Positions 47,996 to 59,360 of a stretch of DNA of 64,000 nt are shown here, piece after piece. How positions within the stretch are numbered: position 1 is the stretch's first letter; every line of letters starts with the position of its first letter. The stretch spans positions 1,169,223,749-1,169,287,748 of the forward strand of contig OY856409.1 of the NCBI GenBank assembly GCA_963693085.1, given 5' to 3'. Made by a program: the position numbers and the translations under genes. The DNA is from Alisma plantago-aquatica (lineage: Eukaryota; Streptophyta; Magnoliopsida; Alismatales; Alismataceae). Under the pieces are notes generated by a model. The model did no database searches, was not told the origin of the DNA, and saw only the letters and a list, made by a program, of their open reading frames with translations.

Positions 47996-49330
47996 TCACT
48001 TTGCGCCTTCAGCTACTTCCACATCCTGCAAACGTATCTCTGTCCTTCTCAGGAACACTTCGTCTTCATAGAGCCTTTTTACTCTATGCCCGTTCACTGG
48101 AAAAACTTTAAATGGATCTTCTTTATCATACAACTCCATCATTCCTGATGGATATATCTTTGCCATGGTGAAGGGTCCAGACCACCTTGTTTGCAGCTTA
48201 CCTCGAAAAAGACGAATGGAAGATTTAAATAATAAAAGTTTGTCATCTTCACTCACATCCTTCTTCCTCAGGTGGGCATCATGCCACACCTTGGTCCTCT
48301 ACTTATAGATCATCGCATTCTCGTAGGCATGCATTCTCAATTCTTCGAGTTCTTGTAACTGTAGATATCTTTTCTCCCCTGCCTTTTCCAGATCCATATT
48401 CAGGAACTTAATCGCCCAAAGAGCCTTGTGTTCAATCTCTAAGGGTAGATGACAAGATTTCCCACAAATCAATTTGTAAGGGGTAGTTCCAATGGGTGAT
48501 TTATATGCAGTTCTGTAGGCCCAAAGGGTGTCATCGAGCTTCGTTGACCAATCTTTCTTTGTGCGGCTGACAGTCTTCTCTAAAATCTGCTTAATCTGTC
48601 TATTTGAAACCTCCACCTGCCCATAAGTTTATGGGTGGTAGGGCGTAGAAACCTTGTGTTTTACCCCATACTTCCCTAGGAGTGCTTCAAACTATTTTTC
48701 CCGAAATGCGACCCACCATCGCTTATCACAGTACGAGGTACTCCGAAGCGAGGGAAGATAGTTTTCTCAAAAAACTTGATCACTGATTTGGAGTCGCAAG
48801 TCTGGGTGGCAACAACTTCCACCCATTTAGACACATAATCTACCATGACTAAGATGTATTGATATTCTTTTGATGGGGGAAATGGACCGATGTAGTCAAT
48901 TCCCCATACATCAAAGATCTCGACTACGACCCAATTGGCCATAGGCATCTCATTTCTTCTTCCAATGTTTCATGTCAATTGGCATTCTTTACAAACTTTT
49001 ATATAATTTGCAGTATCCTTAAACAAAGAGGGCTAGTAAAAACCCGATTGCGGTACCTTGGCGGTGGTTATTTCGCTCGCCAGGTCTCCTCCATATGGAG
49101 AGGCATGACATTCTTTCAGGATGTTTGGAACTTCTTCTTCAGGGATACACCTTCTGTATAGGTTATCTACGCATCTCCTAAAGAGGAGAGGGTCATCCCA
49201 GTAGTAGTTCTTTACATCCGAAAAGAGCTTCTTCTTTTGATTGTAAGTTATATCAGGAGGTAACTCCCCGCAGGCAAGATAATTACAAATATCTGCAAAC
49301 CAAGGCAAATTCTCATCTTTGGTTTCAACC
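47996..49330 (-). pseudogene. Athila-1 integrase
   Basis: C-terminal part of gypsy-type pol, on the minus strand. The zinc-binding N-terminal part is in the frame 49611-49033 ('[20 protein letters not shown]'). The DDE core follows: '[20 protein letters not shown]' (first Asp), '[15 protein letters not shown]' (second Asp), a frameshift near 48700, a TAA in the usual 'YHPQTNGQ' segment near 48625, and '[12 protein letters not shown]' (Glu). The C-terminal part ('LRLFRGKLQTRWSGPFTM'-like, 48289-47996) ends at a stop at 47996. Thus the three catalytic residues remain while the frame is broken at least twice. It would join element DNA to the host genome. Confidence 0.88.
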
Positions 49331-49369
49331 ATCAGCAAGGCTTCGTCAACATAGTTGTCGTTAATAGGT

Positions 49370-50800
49370 GGATACTTCTGCCCTTCCACTATGATCCTTG
49401 ATAGGTGGTCGGCGACCACATTTTCCACACCCTTCTTATCAATGATCTCGTGGTCAAACTCCTGGAGTAACAAAGCCAACCTTAACAGCCTGGGCTTGGT
49501 ATCCTTTTTCTGCATAAGATATCTTATTGCCCCATGGTCTGTGTAGACCTTTACCTTTGTACCGATAAGATAAGATCTGAACTTGTCGAAAGAAAAAACT
49601 ATCATGAGCATCTCCTTCTCTCTAGTCGTATAATTTACCTAAACCACATCCAGAGTGCGACTGGCGTAGCAAATGACGTGGTGCCTTTTGTCCCTTTTCT
49701 ATCCCAAGACTGCTCCTACAGCGAAGTCACTGACGTCGCACATAAGTTCGAAACGTAGCTCCCAATCTGGAGCTTGAAGGATAGGTGGTGAGATAAGAGC
49801 ATCCTTTAATTCCTGAAAAGCATATAGAAAATCGTTAGAGAAATCGAACTCAACATCCTTTACCAGAAGGTTTGACAATGGTTTCGAGATCTTGGAGAAG
49901 TCTTTTATGAATCTTTGGTAATATCCGGCGTTCCCGAGAAAACTCCTCACTCCCGTTACAAACTTTGGTGGAGGAAGTTTAGATATAGCTTCAACCTTGC
50001 TAATGTCTACCTCGATGCCACACCTCGAGACTTTATGCCCTAGCACAATCCCTTCTCGTACCATAAAATGGCACTTCTCCCAGTTCAGGACTAAACTCTT
50101 TTCTTCGCAACGCTGCAAGACTAGAGACAGGTTTTTTAGGCAGGCATCAAAGTCCTTCCCATAGACAGAAAAGTCATCCATGAAAACTTCTACGTTGTCT
50201 TCCAGAAAATCTGAAAACATCGATATCATGCAACGCTGAAACGTTGCGGGAGCATTGCACAGGCCGAAAGGCATTCTTCGGAAGGCGTAGGTCCCATAGA
50301 GATAGGTAAGAGTAGTTTTCTCCTGGTCATTTGGTAAGATGGGGACTTGATCAAACCTAGAAAAACTGTCCAAAAAGCAGAAATAGTCATGATGTGCCAA
50401 TCTTACCAGAACTTGATCAATGAAAGGAAGCGGATAATGATCTTTTTTTCATGGCTTGGTTCAGTATTTGGTAGTCAATACACATCCTCCATCCAGTGAC
50501 GGTTCAAACTGCCACTTCATCGCCTTTATCTCCTTTTACTACTGGTATACCTCCTTTCTTCGGTACCACATCGATCAGACTCACCCAGTTACTGTCACTG
50601 ATTGGGTAAATGATCCATGCATCCCTCAGTTTGATTACTTCTTTCTTAACAACTTCTTTTAGCATCTGGTTCAATTTCCTCTGGGGTTGAGCTAGAGGTT
50701 TAGCAGATTCTTCCAAATTAATGTGATGCATACAAAGCGTAGGGATAAGGCCTTTGATATCCTCTATCGACTATCCTATAGCGTGCCTGTGGAGTCTCAA
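49370..50800 (-). pseudogene. Athila-1 reverse transcriptase and RNase H
   Basis: RT begins near 50731 ('ESAKPLAQPQRKLNQMLKEV', 'IYPISDSNWVS'), loses frame around 50504-50400, then runs 233 codons (50400-49699). This stretch has 'FRRMPFGLCNAPATFQRCM' and the catalytic box 'VFMDDFSV' intact, with FMDD being the usual Athila form. RNase H follows: 'MCDVSDFAVGAVLG' (first Asp), a stop near 49640, '[20 protein letters not shown]' (Glu), '[11 protein letters not shown]' (Asp) and 'VVADHLSR' (last Asp). All RNase H catalytic residues are visible. The enzyme would copy element RNA to DNA in cytoplasmic particles; as it stands the frame is interrupted. Confidence 0.9.
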
Positions 50801-51690
50801 CTCCTCGAGAAGGTTTTCCAATCGATCCTTCATAAGATAGGCATTAACGATGATAGGATTTCTCTCTTCTTGATCTAGAAATTCGTACCTCAAACCTTCA
50901 GGCAGTTGCTTCATCTCGGGTTTAGCCTTGGGTGCCTTTTCTTCTGGTGCCTCCTCTAGAGAAGCAAACTTAATTGTTTCTATTACCTCTTCCTTGTCGC
51001 TTAGATCATCATCAAACTGATTTAGATAGTTGAGAAACTCGACAACTTCTAGATCTTTAGAATTTTCAGCATCAGAATCTTGATTGCTTAACGCTCTCAC
51101 GAGCAGATCTACCATTACAATATCTTCCTCCATCTCTTCACAAAACTGGTTGTAGCTTTCTACAAAGTAAGCAGATTCTAGTAGGTATGGTCCCTTCATA
51201 GCATCCTTTACTTTGAAATCCCAGTGATAATTTCCAACCCTTAGAGTGATTATTCCTTCGACAACATCAATCAACGCTCTTCCTATATCCAAGAAGGGGC
51301 GTCCAAAGATGATAGGACAGGTAGGGTCCTCCACAGTGTCGATGATCACAACATCGCAAGGAATGAAGAAACTTCCCACACGGATCGGTACATCCTCAAC
51401 AACTCCAACGGGTCTTTTGAAAGAATGGTCCGCCAATTCAATCCTCATGTTGGTCTTGACCATATCCGTCAAACCCAAACCTTACGCCAGACTTAGGGGC
51501 ATAAGGTTGATGCTATCCCCTAAATCAGCAAGACCTTTCCACTCGATGTTATCTCCAACGACAAAAGGAATGGTGAAAGCCCCTGGATCCTTCTTCTTGT
51601 TGGGTAAATCCGCTTTGACAAAAGCAGAAGACATACTGGCTAGATGCACGGTCTCAATCCTTCTGCCTCTTTTCTTCTTGGTGATCAGAT
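50771..51690 (-). pseudogene. Athila-1 retropepsin-like protease region
   Basis: The minus-strand sequence after gag reads 'KKKDPGAFTIPFVVGDN' and the active-site strand 'LADLGDSINLMPLSL' near 51500-51545. Athila proteases usually have DLGAS; here the catalytic Asp stays but Ala is Asp. After a TAA (near 51482) the 235-codon frame 51478-50771 continues with 'VEDVPIRVGSFFIPCDVVII' and 'PIIFGRPFLDIGRALIDV', the conserved flap-to-C-terminal part. A long acidic stretch then links it to RT. It would cleave the Gag-Pol precursor. Confidence 0.85.
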
Positions 51691-51691
51691 C

Positions 51692-53678
51692 CTAGAAAAA
51701 CTTTGTGTAGGTCGGAATTTCCTCTAATGCATCTAGAAAATGTACTTCAAGGTGAAGCTTCTTTACTGACTCCATAAACCTCTTGTAATGCTTTTTAAGA
51801 TGTGCCTTTATCAGTTTGTAAGGGAAAGACAACTTAGGAGAGTAAGGATTTCTTCTACCAAACAGTTCCTCCATAGATCTTAGTTTTGGCTCCCTGACAT
51901 GAGCTTGTTGGTTGTCTTCCTCTGCGGGATTTTCTGTCATAGTCCTTGATTTAGGTTCCTCAGGTCTGGCGTCTTCAGGTCGTTCTAATGTCTTTCTTGA
52001 TCTCAGCACTACCATTTTAGTAGATTCAGTGTTGGAGGGTATCTTACTTGAGGGATTCTTTATTAACTTGGCCATCTGGGCCAACTGCTGATCGATTTGG
52101 CGTTGGTGAGTCTGCATGTCCGCCATCTGAACATGCATCGTGTTCAAAACTCCTGAATTTGACAGCGCGCTTTGCCCCAGCTGGTTGTTGATAGTATCCT
52201 ATTTTTTGATAAAATTGAACAATTGACCCACCAAATCTGGTTGGTTCGAGTTCTTGTCCTGACTTTGCTCCTTAGCTTGACCCTGGCTTTGACTAGGGTT
52301 AGCTGCTTGGCGACTTTGGTACTTTCCTTGCCCTTGGAAGTTTGCCTTGTTCGATTGGAAAGTGGTAGTTCTGGTGAACTGACCTTGTCCCCCTCTTTTC
52401 TCAAAACCTTGGGGTTTCTTGGTGGGGTTATTCAGCTGATGCGAGTTTTCGGCCGCATCCTTGTTGCCATAGTTAAAACCAGGGTGATTCGGTCTCTTCA
52501 TGTTGACAAAAGAGATGTTCTCATCTTCCTCTGCTTCAGATTCACTTTCAGTTGACTCGTCAGGATGGGTGTAAACGTAGTTATCAACCTCGTGTCCACC
52601 TTCTCCGCAGGTGACACATTTCATGACTTTCTCAACTTGTTGCTTCCCTTTTCCACCTGATTCTTTCAACTGTCTGACATCAGTGGCTATCTTATGAATT
52701 TGAGCTTCCAGAGCTTTGGATTCGACAGAGGGCCCTTCGCTAGTGACCTTCTTAGCATGTCCTCTATCATATCTGTCGTAGTCGGTGCCGGCCTGCAACT
52801 CGGCCATGTTTTCGATGATCTTTTTGGATCTACTAGGCTTCTTCCCTAGAAAGTCACTTCCTACAGCTGCATTCAGCGATACCCTTTCTTCAGGGGTCAG
52901 ACCATTGTACAAGGTAGTTATCAGAAAACCCTTCTTGTAGTTGTGATGGGGACAGTCCCTCTGATATTCTTGATACCTTTCCCAGGATTCGTGAATATTC
53001 TCATTCGGCTTTTGCATGAACGACGTGATCGTTTGTCTATTCCTGACAATTTTCTCCGTACGGTAAAACTTGTTCACAAAAGCGTCTTCCAGCGCACTCC
53101 ATCTGTTCAGATCTTGATGTGGTAGCCCGAGTACCAGGATAGAGCCTTGTCCTCTAAAGAAAAGATGAAGCCCTTGCAAAATATGACTTCTTGTGGAACT
53201 CCCAACATTTTAATGGTATCACAGATATTCTTAAAAGCATCTAGATGATGGTAAGGATTATCGTTCTTAGAATTCCCTCTGAAGATCTTGTTTTGGATCA
53301 TAGATATAACAGATGGTTTTAGCTCAAAGTTCGTTGCATTGAACCTTGGGATGACAACAGGACATCTTGAATTATTGGGCTTTGTGGCAGCCAACTCCTT
53401 GAGGGTCTTTTCTTCTTCGTTAGAGTCTTCACTGTCACTATCCCCTGGTTCTGCTCCTGATTATGTTGATTCCTTCTACGTCTTCGGTGATGACGACGTC
53501 TCTCATTGCGATGGTCATCCTTGAATTGTTCTGTTTCAGGTTCTTCATGTTGATGATCGTCGTCATAACGGTCATTGTCCCCATGCGGAGGTGAGTGAGG
53601 TCTAACTCTCACGTGTTGCTCACCCTCCGAAAGAGGTGGTTCGATGCGAGGTGGCATGACTAGCGTGTCGGTGCTCAA
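51692..53678 (-). pseudogene. Athila-1 gag
   Basis: Starts near Met 53678 with an acidic and then Arg/His-rich N-terminus (53678-53400). It shifts frame into 'PVVIPRFNATNFELKPSVIS' (53394-53107), the retrotransposon gag core, and again into a 326-codon frame (53179-52199) with 'WSALEDAFVNKFY' and 'ESWERYQEYQRDCPHH'. The zinc knuckle reads 'CVTCGEGGHEVDNY' (about 52620-52575), so the last Cys of CCHC is Tyr. A TAG at 52199 separates the Gln-rich C-terminal part, which continues through Met 52147 ('HVQMADMQTHQRQIDQQLAQ') to 'ALEEIPTYTKFF', the usual gag end before protease. At least two frameshifts and two stops break it. Gag would form the virus-like particle shell. Confidence 0.9.
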
Positions 53679-53904
53679 ATGAGTAGAATGCTTCCTTCCT
53701 GAATACCTGAATAGACCGTATAATCAAGTTAGAAAACTTGTATCAATAAAACAAACTACTCTATACTCATTTCAGGTTAGAAGATAAAAAAGAAAAATGT
53801 GTTGTCAAGCTCATTACTAAGCTTGAGGCACGGGAGTGTAGTTAGTGGATTCGGTTCTTTAACAGTACCGTTTTGCCTTTGTCCTTGGCAACGGTGCCAA
53901 AAGT
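53679..53904 (-). other. Athila-1 leader and primer-binding site
   Basis: The leader contains 'aagcttgaggcacgggagtg' (53819). The primer site on the minus strand reads TTTTGGCACCGTTGCCAAGG (53884-53903), an altered form of the Athila site TGGCGCCGTT.CCGGGGA seen intact in Athila-2. Confidence 0.85.
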
Positions 53905-55729
53905 TGACCGGCCTAAATCGTGCGTCCATAAGGAGCGGATTTGAAGTAGTCAGACTTTTAAATTACCCGACTCTTAGGCCCCCGCAACGATGACGGGGTC
54001 CGAAGTAGCGATCGGGGTCGAACCACAGGGACAAGGGTGGTAGTGTTAAGAACTCAAAATTGACACATTATACTCCGGTAAGGATAAGGTGAGGATAAAG
54101 TTCCCAAAGGGAATAACAGGCGAAGATCGATAAAATAAAGGAAAACTATCTCCAATTGGAGTTACAAGGAAAATTAAGGTTTTTGGCATTTATCAGTTTT
54201 TAGGGTTTTAGCGCAACAGAACCAGAGGAGATAACACTATTGCTTTAGTAAGGAACGAAGGAGGAAAACTTCGGTAAAACAAGCGGCAGCAGGAACATCC
54301 AGTACCCCTTCTCTCAAAGAGGGTACCTCTAACTAAGCACCAACACCTCTCTCAAGGTTCTTGGACTTGGGTTAGAGTGGAAAGATCACTAAAGCGACTC
54401 CGATCTCGGGTACTCTCGTACTCCTTGATCAGACCAAACACTAGAGCCACAACACCTCTCTCGAGGGAGTTGCAACAAGAAACACGATTCGATAGCTAGT
54501 TAAAACATGATCCAAGCATACAAGCTAGAGTTCAGATGCTAAACAAAGCAATCATCCAACAAAAAGGAACCAAACATAAAGCAACAGATGTTTAAAACTT
54601 CTCTAATTCCATTAGCATAACCATTATATAAAGGGGTTTGGTTACATTGCGTAAGTAAAGAAAGTAAATGACTGAAAAGGGAAAGATATGTATCGCCTCC
54701 TTGATTTAGGAGATCGACAAGCAGCAACAGATCCCTAAGGTCCCTCTAGCCTAATACCGGATGGGAGCGTTGCCCGATATGCCTGTGTCGGGCGGCGTCC
54801 CCTGTCAGGCGACACGCCATGATGGGTTGACGTATCATTCAAGGCGCTCATGCCCGATATGTCTGTGTCGGGATGCCACCCTCTTGGGCGACACACCATA
54901 ACAGTTGATTTGTATTGGGTTCGGTATCGGGTCAGGCTAGAGACCACTTAGAGTATCGAGTTCCCCGTATCGGGTGGCCATTCTGGTCGATATCGGGCTG
55001 CTGCGGTGACCGGGACAGATTCTAAGTGAACCATTCCCGCCCTCTCAGGTCGGGGAAGTGCTCACCTAGTATCGCCCGGTACACCTCTGGGACGCGACAC
55101 ACTAGCTCCAGGTGCTTTCCAAAGTTAGCTTTCGTGAGATTCCCACCCGTCCCATCAAGGTCATGTAGCTGCTATTTATAGGCAGCGGTTGGAAGAGGTT
55201 GCGGTACTCTGGGTGCCACATGTCCTCTATTGGCCCTATCAGCGCAGCTCCAGGGATGCTCAATGTGTGTGTCTCCCGGCACAACGGGTGTTGTTCAGCA
55301 AGCATATCGGGTATCGTGACGGGCGGGCGCCTGTCGGTAGGTGGCTTGTATCACGCAACACGCTTCAGTAGTCGTGGCGAATACAGCTCCCTGTCGGGTA
55401 AGTGGTGTGTCGCTCATCAGAGCCTTCTTGTGCGGCACACCCGTGTCATGCAGCATTCGTATTGGGCTGTTGTGGCAAGGTGTGAGTGTATCAGCCGACT
55501 GGTAGGAAGGCTGACGTAGGTAAAACACGTTCATGGTCCGGGACGGGCTTTTTGCTGATAAAAGAGTGGAAAAATGAGGAAAACCCTGCAAAACATGATA
55601 ACAATGGGATAAGAGCGTAGCGTGGCCTGTTTATTAAAAAACATGACAAAAAGGAGAGGAAAACAGTTTAAAATGGCAGATTTGACAACGAAATATGGGC
55701 CATAAACATCACAAAATTTGGTGTTATCA
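53905..55729 (-). repeat. Athila-1 5' LTR, complete
   Basis: 1825 bp, TGACCGGCC...TTATCA, followed by the ACCAT target copy. Collinear with the two parts of the 3' LTR. The middle (54750-55460) is rich in cccgatat and tgtcggg motifs. No gene. Confidence 0.93.
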
Positions 55730-58369
55730 ACCATATGATTGGTAAGGTTGATACCTTGATGGGTAAGGGTATGAGGGATATGGTGATACCTATCTTGATA
55801 TACACCTAGCCCAATACATGTGTTCAACTTGACATACATGATTCAACCCAATACACCTTGTAAGGGTGAGGGTAAAACACTCTTAAGTGATGAGTGTAAC
55901 ACCAAGTAATGGTGTGGCTAATACCTTGATAGGTGTAACATATAAAGTGGTTGATAATGGTAAACCCTATATCAACAATACCTTAACCTGAGATGAGTCC
56001 ATATCACTTGATGATAGTTGGGTAATTCAAACTGTGTGACTTATGGCCAATACACTACAGGATAAATGTGATGAGTTAGTGCATAAAGTATTAGGGTGGG
56101 AAATACCCTAATAAAAGATAAGTTGATGAGCTTAAGTAAGTTAAAAGTGATGAGGGAAGTGATACACCAAGGCATGATAAATATCACATCCAGCACCTCA
56201 AGGTTGATACACCTTAAATCCAATATACTTGGATGAGTAACACATGAAGTGTGTCATGTCAATTGTTACATTAAGATGTAATGAGTTTACTGCACTTTGA
56301 TAAGTGCAGGCTAACATACCTTGAGAAAGGGTTAATCCAAGTCAATAAAGTATTATGTAATCAATATCCTAGTGAGGATGAGAGAGAAACTCATACTTTG
56401 TGTTGAAAATCATTTAATGATAAATGATGAGAATAAATAAGTATGATTTTACTTATGATATCGATGTATCCTCCTAGATGTGTGGTGCAATGAATTAGGA
56501 TTTGGATTGATAATATGAACTTGAAACCTTATTCGACTATAAAGGGAAACCCTAACCCTAGTAATGGGAAGGTTGTATTTCTCTTATTGCATAAGCCTTG
56601 TGAAACATGTTAAATACTTATATAACAAGTATAATGTTTATGTGCTCCGATGACCTAAAAGAAAATTGTTGCCTAGTGAGAGGTGACAAGATGTTTAATG
56701 GGCCTTGTGAGACATGTGAATAGTTGTTGCCTAGTGAGAGGTGACAAGATGTATAAATGGGCCTTGTGAACCATGTGATATGCTTGTGTAACAAGTATCA
56801 TGTATACCTAGGTCTGAGGACCTAGAGGTAATGGTTACCTGATAAGTGGTAACACTGTTTAGTGATGAACTAAAAGTTTGAATACCCAGAACTAGTAATC
56901 ATGATGATGATAATGTTAAGGGATGAGAATTCCCAGTAACGTGATAAGGGATTGGGATCCCAATTATTTTGCATTCAAAGTGTTCCAAAGGTTATAAAAG
57001 TACTTGATAAATGTATTATACATTTCTTTGTAGCATCTATTATAATTCTTTCTTGTAACTTGGTTGATGCTAAAAGATATTGTAACACACCTAATTAAAC
57101 AAGTGGAATCTTATAATGTAGTGCCCTGACCATAGATCCATTCATCATTAGGATTTGCTGACTGGTGAAATGAGTTTAACTCAGAGGGCATATTTTTGAA
57201 TATGTGGAGGCGTTGGGCACAAATATCCTTACGTCCTAATGAGGGATTGATGTGAGATCTCCTTCATTATAATCTGGGATGGATGTATAATCTCTTGATG
57301 AAGATGAATGTCGGGGATGGATAACTGAAATCTCCCTAAAGAGAGTGTATGTTGCAGTTGTAGCTCTATAGAAAAAATACAGTATTCCCTGGTAAGCTAA
57401 TTGCAGTTGACACAAGATGTCCTACCAGTAGTCTCATACTAACCAAGACGGGTGAGGTCATGGCAGACGACTCTTCCATTAACCTTGTATGGTACTGATG
57501 CTTTACGTAGCCATGGTTGGTAGGAGTATGAGTGGTATACCTCATCTCCTCAGGGCATAATTGTGATTGTAAATATGTAATCAGCCGTGTAGCGTATTTG
57601 ATTAAGGATCGAATACGGAAAACATTGGTTGATGTACACTTCTTTTATACATCTTAATTGGATAGACGTTATACATGTTTCTTTATATTCCTTGTAAGTG
57701 AATAGATGATTTATTGCTTTATCATAGATAGTTGCATTACTTTAAGAGAAGATATTACTCTGTATTGCTTATAACAATCAATAACCTTTCCTTTTAATAT
57801 ACAAAAACCTCTGCTAAGTTTTATACCGCTTACCTATGATAATAATATTATTGGTGGAGAGTTATATCTCTCGTTGGGACAATTGTCTGACCCTGTGGAA
57901 TCCACATTTTTTTAGGCGTACGTACACGAAGGGGTAGAGGTCGTAATGCAGAGGGAGAACAACAACAACAGGGGCAATAGTAACAGCTCAGGTTGAGTGT
58001 ACTGTCTGTCATGCCTTGTAGATAGAAGTCCTATGTGTCGTCTTTGTACTCCTAGGTCCTTGGATTTAGTATGTGATGGTTTCATGAACAATATGAGATT
58101 TTGGCTTGATTGCCTTGAGGGTTTTATGTTGCTTACATATAGGTTTTGGTAAAGCAACTGTTATATGTTATCCTCGAGATGAGATAGTACAATGTATGTA
58201 CAATGTGAACCCTGATGTATATAAAGTTTTGGTTCTTTCATTAAGAGTTTCCTGGAAGAGGATCTATTGGCAAAACAATTTTATTTTTTAGTGATTTTTT
58301 TAATCCGCTACTTATGGTTATTCCGCAATTATTACTGATGATGGCTTGATTTGATGTCGGGTCATCACA
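55730..58369 (+). repeat. T1 5' LTR, second part
   Basis: Starts with the second ACCAT copy, resumes the degraded 35-bp repeats, and holds a terminus-like motif TGTAGTGCCCTG at 57117 with a following block shared with T2. The 3' block 'tctgaccctgtggaatccac' (57885) is shared with T2 and T3. Ends GGGTCATCACA. Confidence 0.85.
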
Positions 58370-58375
58370 GAGTTT

Positions 58376-58393
58376 TGGTATCAGAACTTAAGG
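58376..58393 (+). other. T1 primer-binding site
   Basis: TGGTATCAGAACTTAAGG a few bases inside the LTR, matching the initiator tRNA-Met site (TGGTATCAGAGC). The following 'ttcgctgagt' block is shared with T3. Confidence 0.85.
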
Positions 58394-58502
58394 TTCGCTG
58401 AGTCTACAGAGACATAGGACTAAGGTGTTGAGCTAGTCTAGTGTCCTCCAGTATACCCTATAGTGACTTCTACCTATGCAGACGAAAGGGTGAAGTTTAA
58501 AA

Positions 58503-59360
58503 ATGACTGGAGAATACAAGGAACACATTGCTAAGATCAATGTTGTTGCACCAGGAGAGGGTGCAAGGGATCAGGCAAGAGAAGAATGAGTGCCTGAGAA
58601 TTCCCATCTTGACCCAATCAAGATAGAGAATCCTAATTTTTATGCTCATATTGGGCAGGTTAGGACAACAGTGATGCATATAGTGGACTGGATACTAGCA
58701 ATACAACCTAGGTTACCAGTCCTCAATGCAGAAACTTTGGGTTTTGAAAGGGATCCTGAATGACATAGTCATGTTGGAATAGTGGAAAATGTGGGAAGGA
58801 TTAGCATATGGCAAGAAAATAGACTTTGCCATAAGTATAGATAGATAGTACATCTGTGAAAATTCCCAAGGAAGGGCAATAAGGTGAGAATTAAGGAAAG
58901 GTCTCTACAATTCTAGAGACATTTACTTAGTTGTTATAAGAAGCTAAAGTTTTTGGGGCCACCAGTGCAATAAATGCCTAATGCACCAGGGCTGTAGTCA
59001 CTAAGTAAAGGTAAAAGTCCTAACTTTCCACCTGTAAGAACTCCTGACTTAGCTTCTACATCGATAATGATACTGATAAGACCATGATACAAGGACAAGA
59101 CATGTTATAGATATAGACATGTTGAGCATACTTCCCATTTTGTTCAAAAAGAAAGGAGGAAATGACCCAAAAACCAAGGCAGACTCGGCAGGGCATAAGA
59201 AAGTTACAACCCAATAGTGTAAAGAGGCAAAAGCAACAACATGAAATAGCTAGACTCTATGTTTTGAGTCATCCTAAAGTGGTAGATGACCAAGAGGGGT
59301 GACGGTCAGATAGAGCTTTTTCATTCTGATATGTCTTCTCTTGATTTTATCTAATAATCA
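58503..59360 (+). pseudogene. T1 gag and protease remnant
   Basis: Begins 'MTGEYKEHIAKINVVAPGEG' and follows the T3 gag N-terminus ('VAPG.GARDQ.REE.VPE'), with a TGA already near codon 29. A decayed zinc knuckle 'TCYRYRHVEHTSHF' lies near 59100 (CHRCG.VGH in relatives). 'ARLYVLSHPKVVDDQEG' (59250-59300) corresponds to the gag-protease hinge 'ARVYALT.EEAE'. 'LFHSDMSSLDFI' (59317-59352) lies where LFDSGAS.SFI, the protease active site, is expected. Many stops and frameshifts; clearly dead. Confidence 0.7.

Larger units (their letters stand above)
27206..55729 (-). mobile_element. Athila-like gypsy retrotransposon 'Athila-1'
   Basis: Termini TGACCGGCC...TTATCA with perfect target duplication ACCAT (27201-27205, 55730-55734). 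The 5' LTR is 53905-55729 (1825 bp). The 3' LTR is 27206-28180 plus 40593-41447, also 1825 bp after removal of Athila-2 and its target copy. The element without the nested insert is about 16.1 kb. Order on the minus strand: LTR, primer site, gag, protease, RT, RNase H, integrase, motif-rich spacer, third coding region with a Ulp1-like tail, polypurine tract, LTR. All coding regions carry stops or frameshifts. Over the first about 225 bp the LTRs differ at about 5% of positions by eye. Confidence 0.93.
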
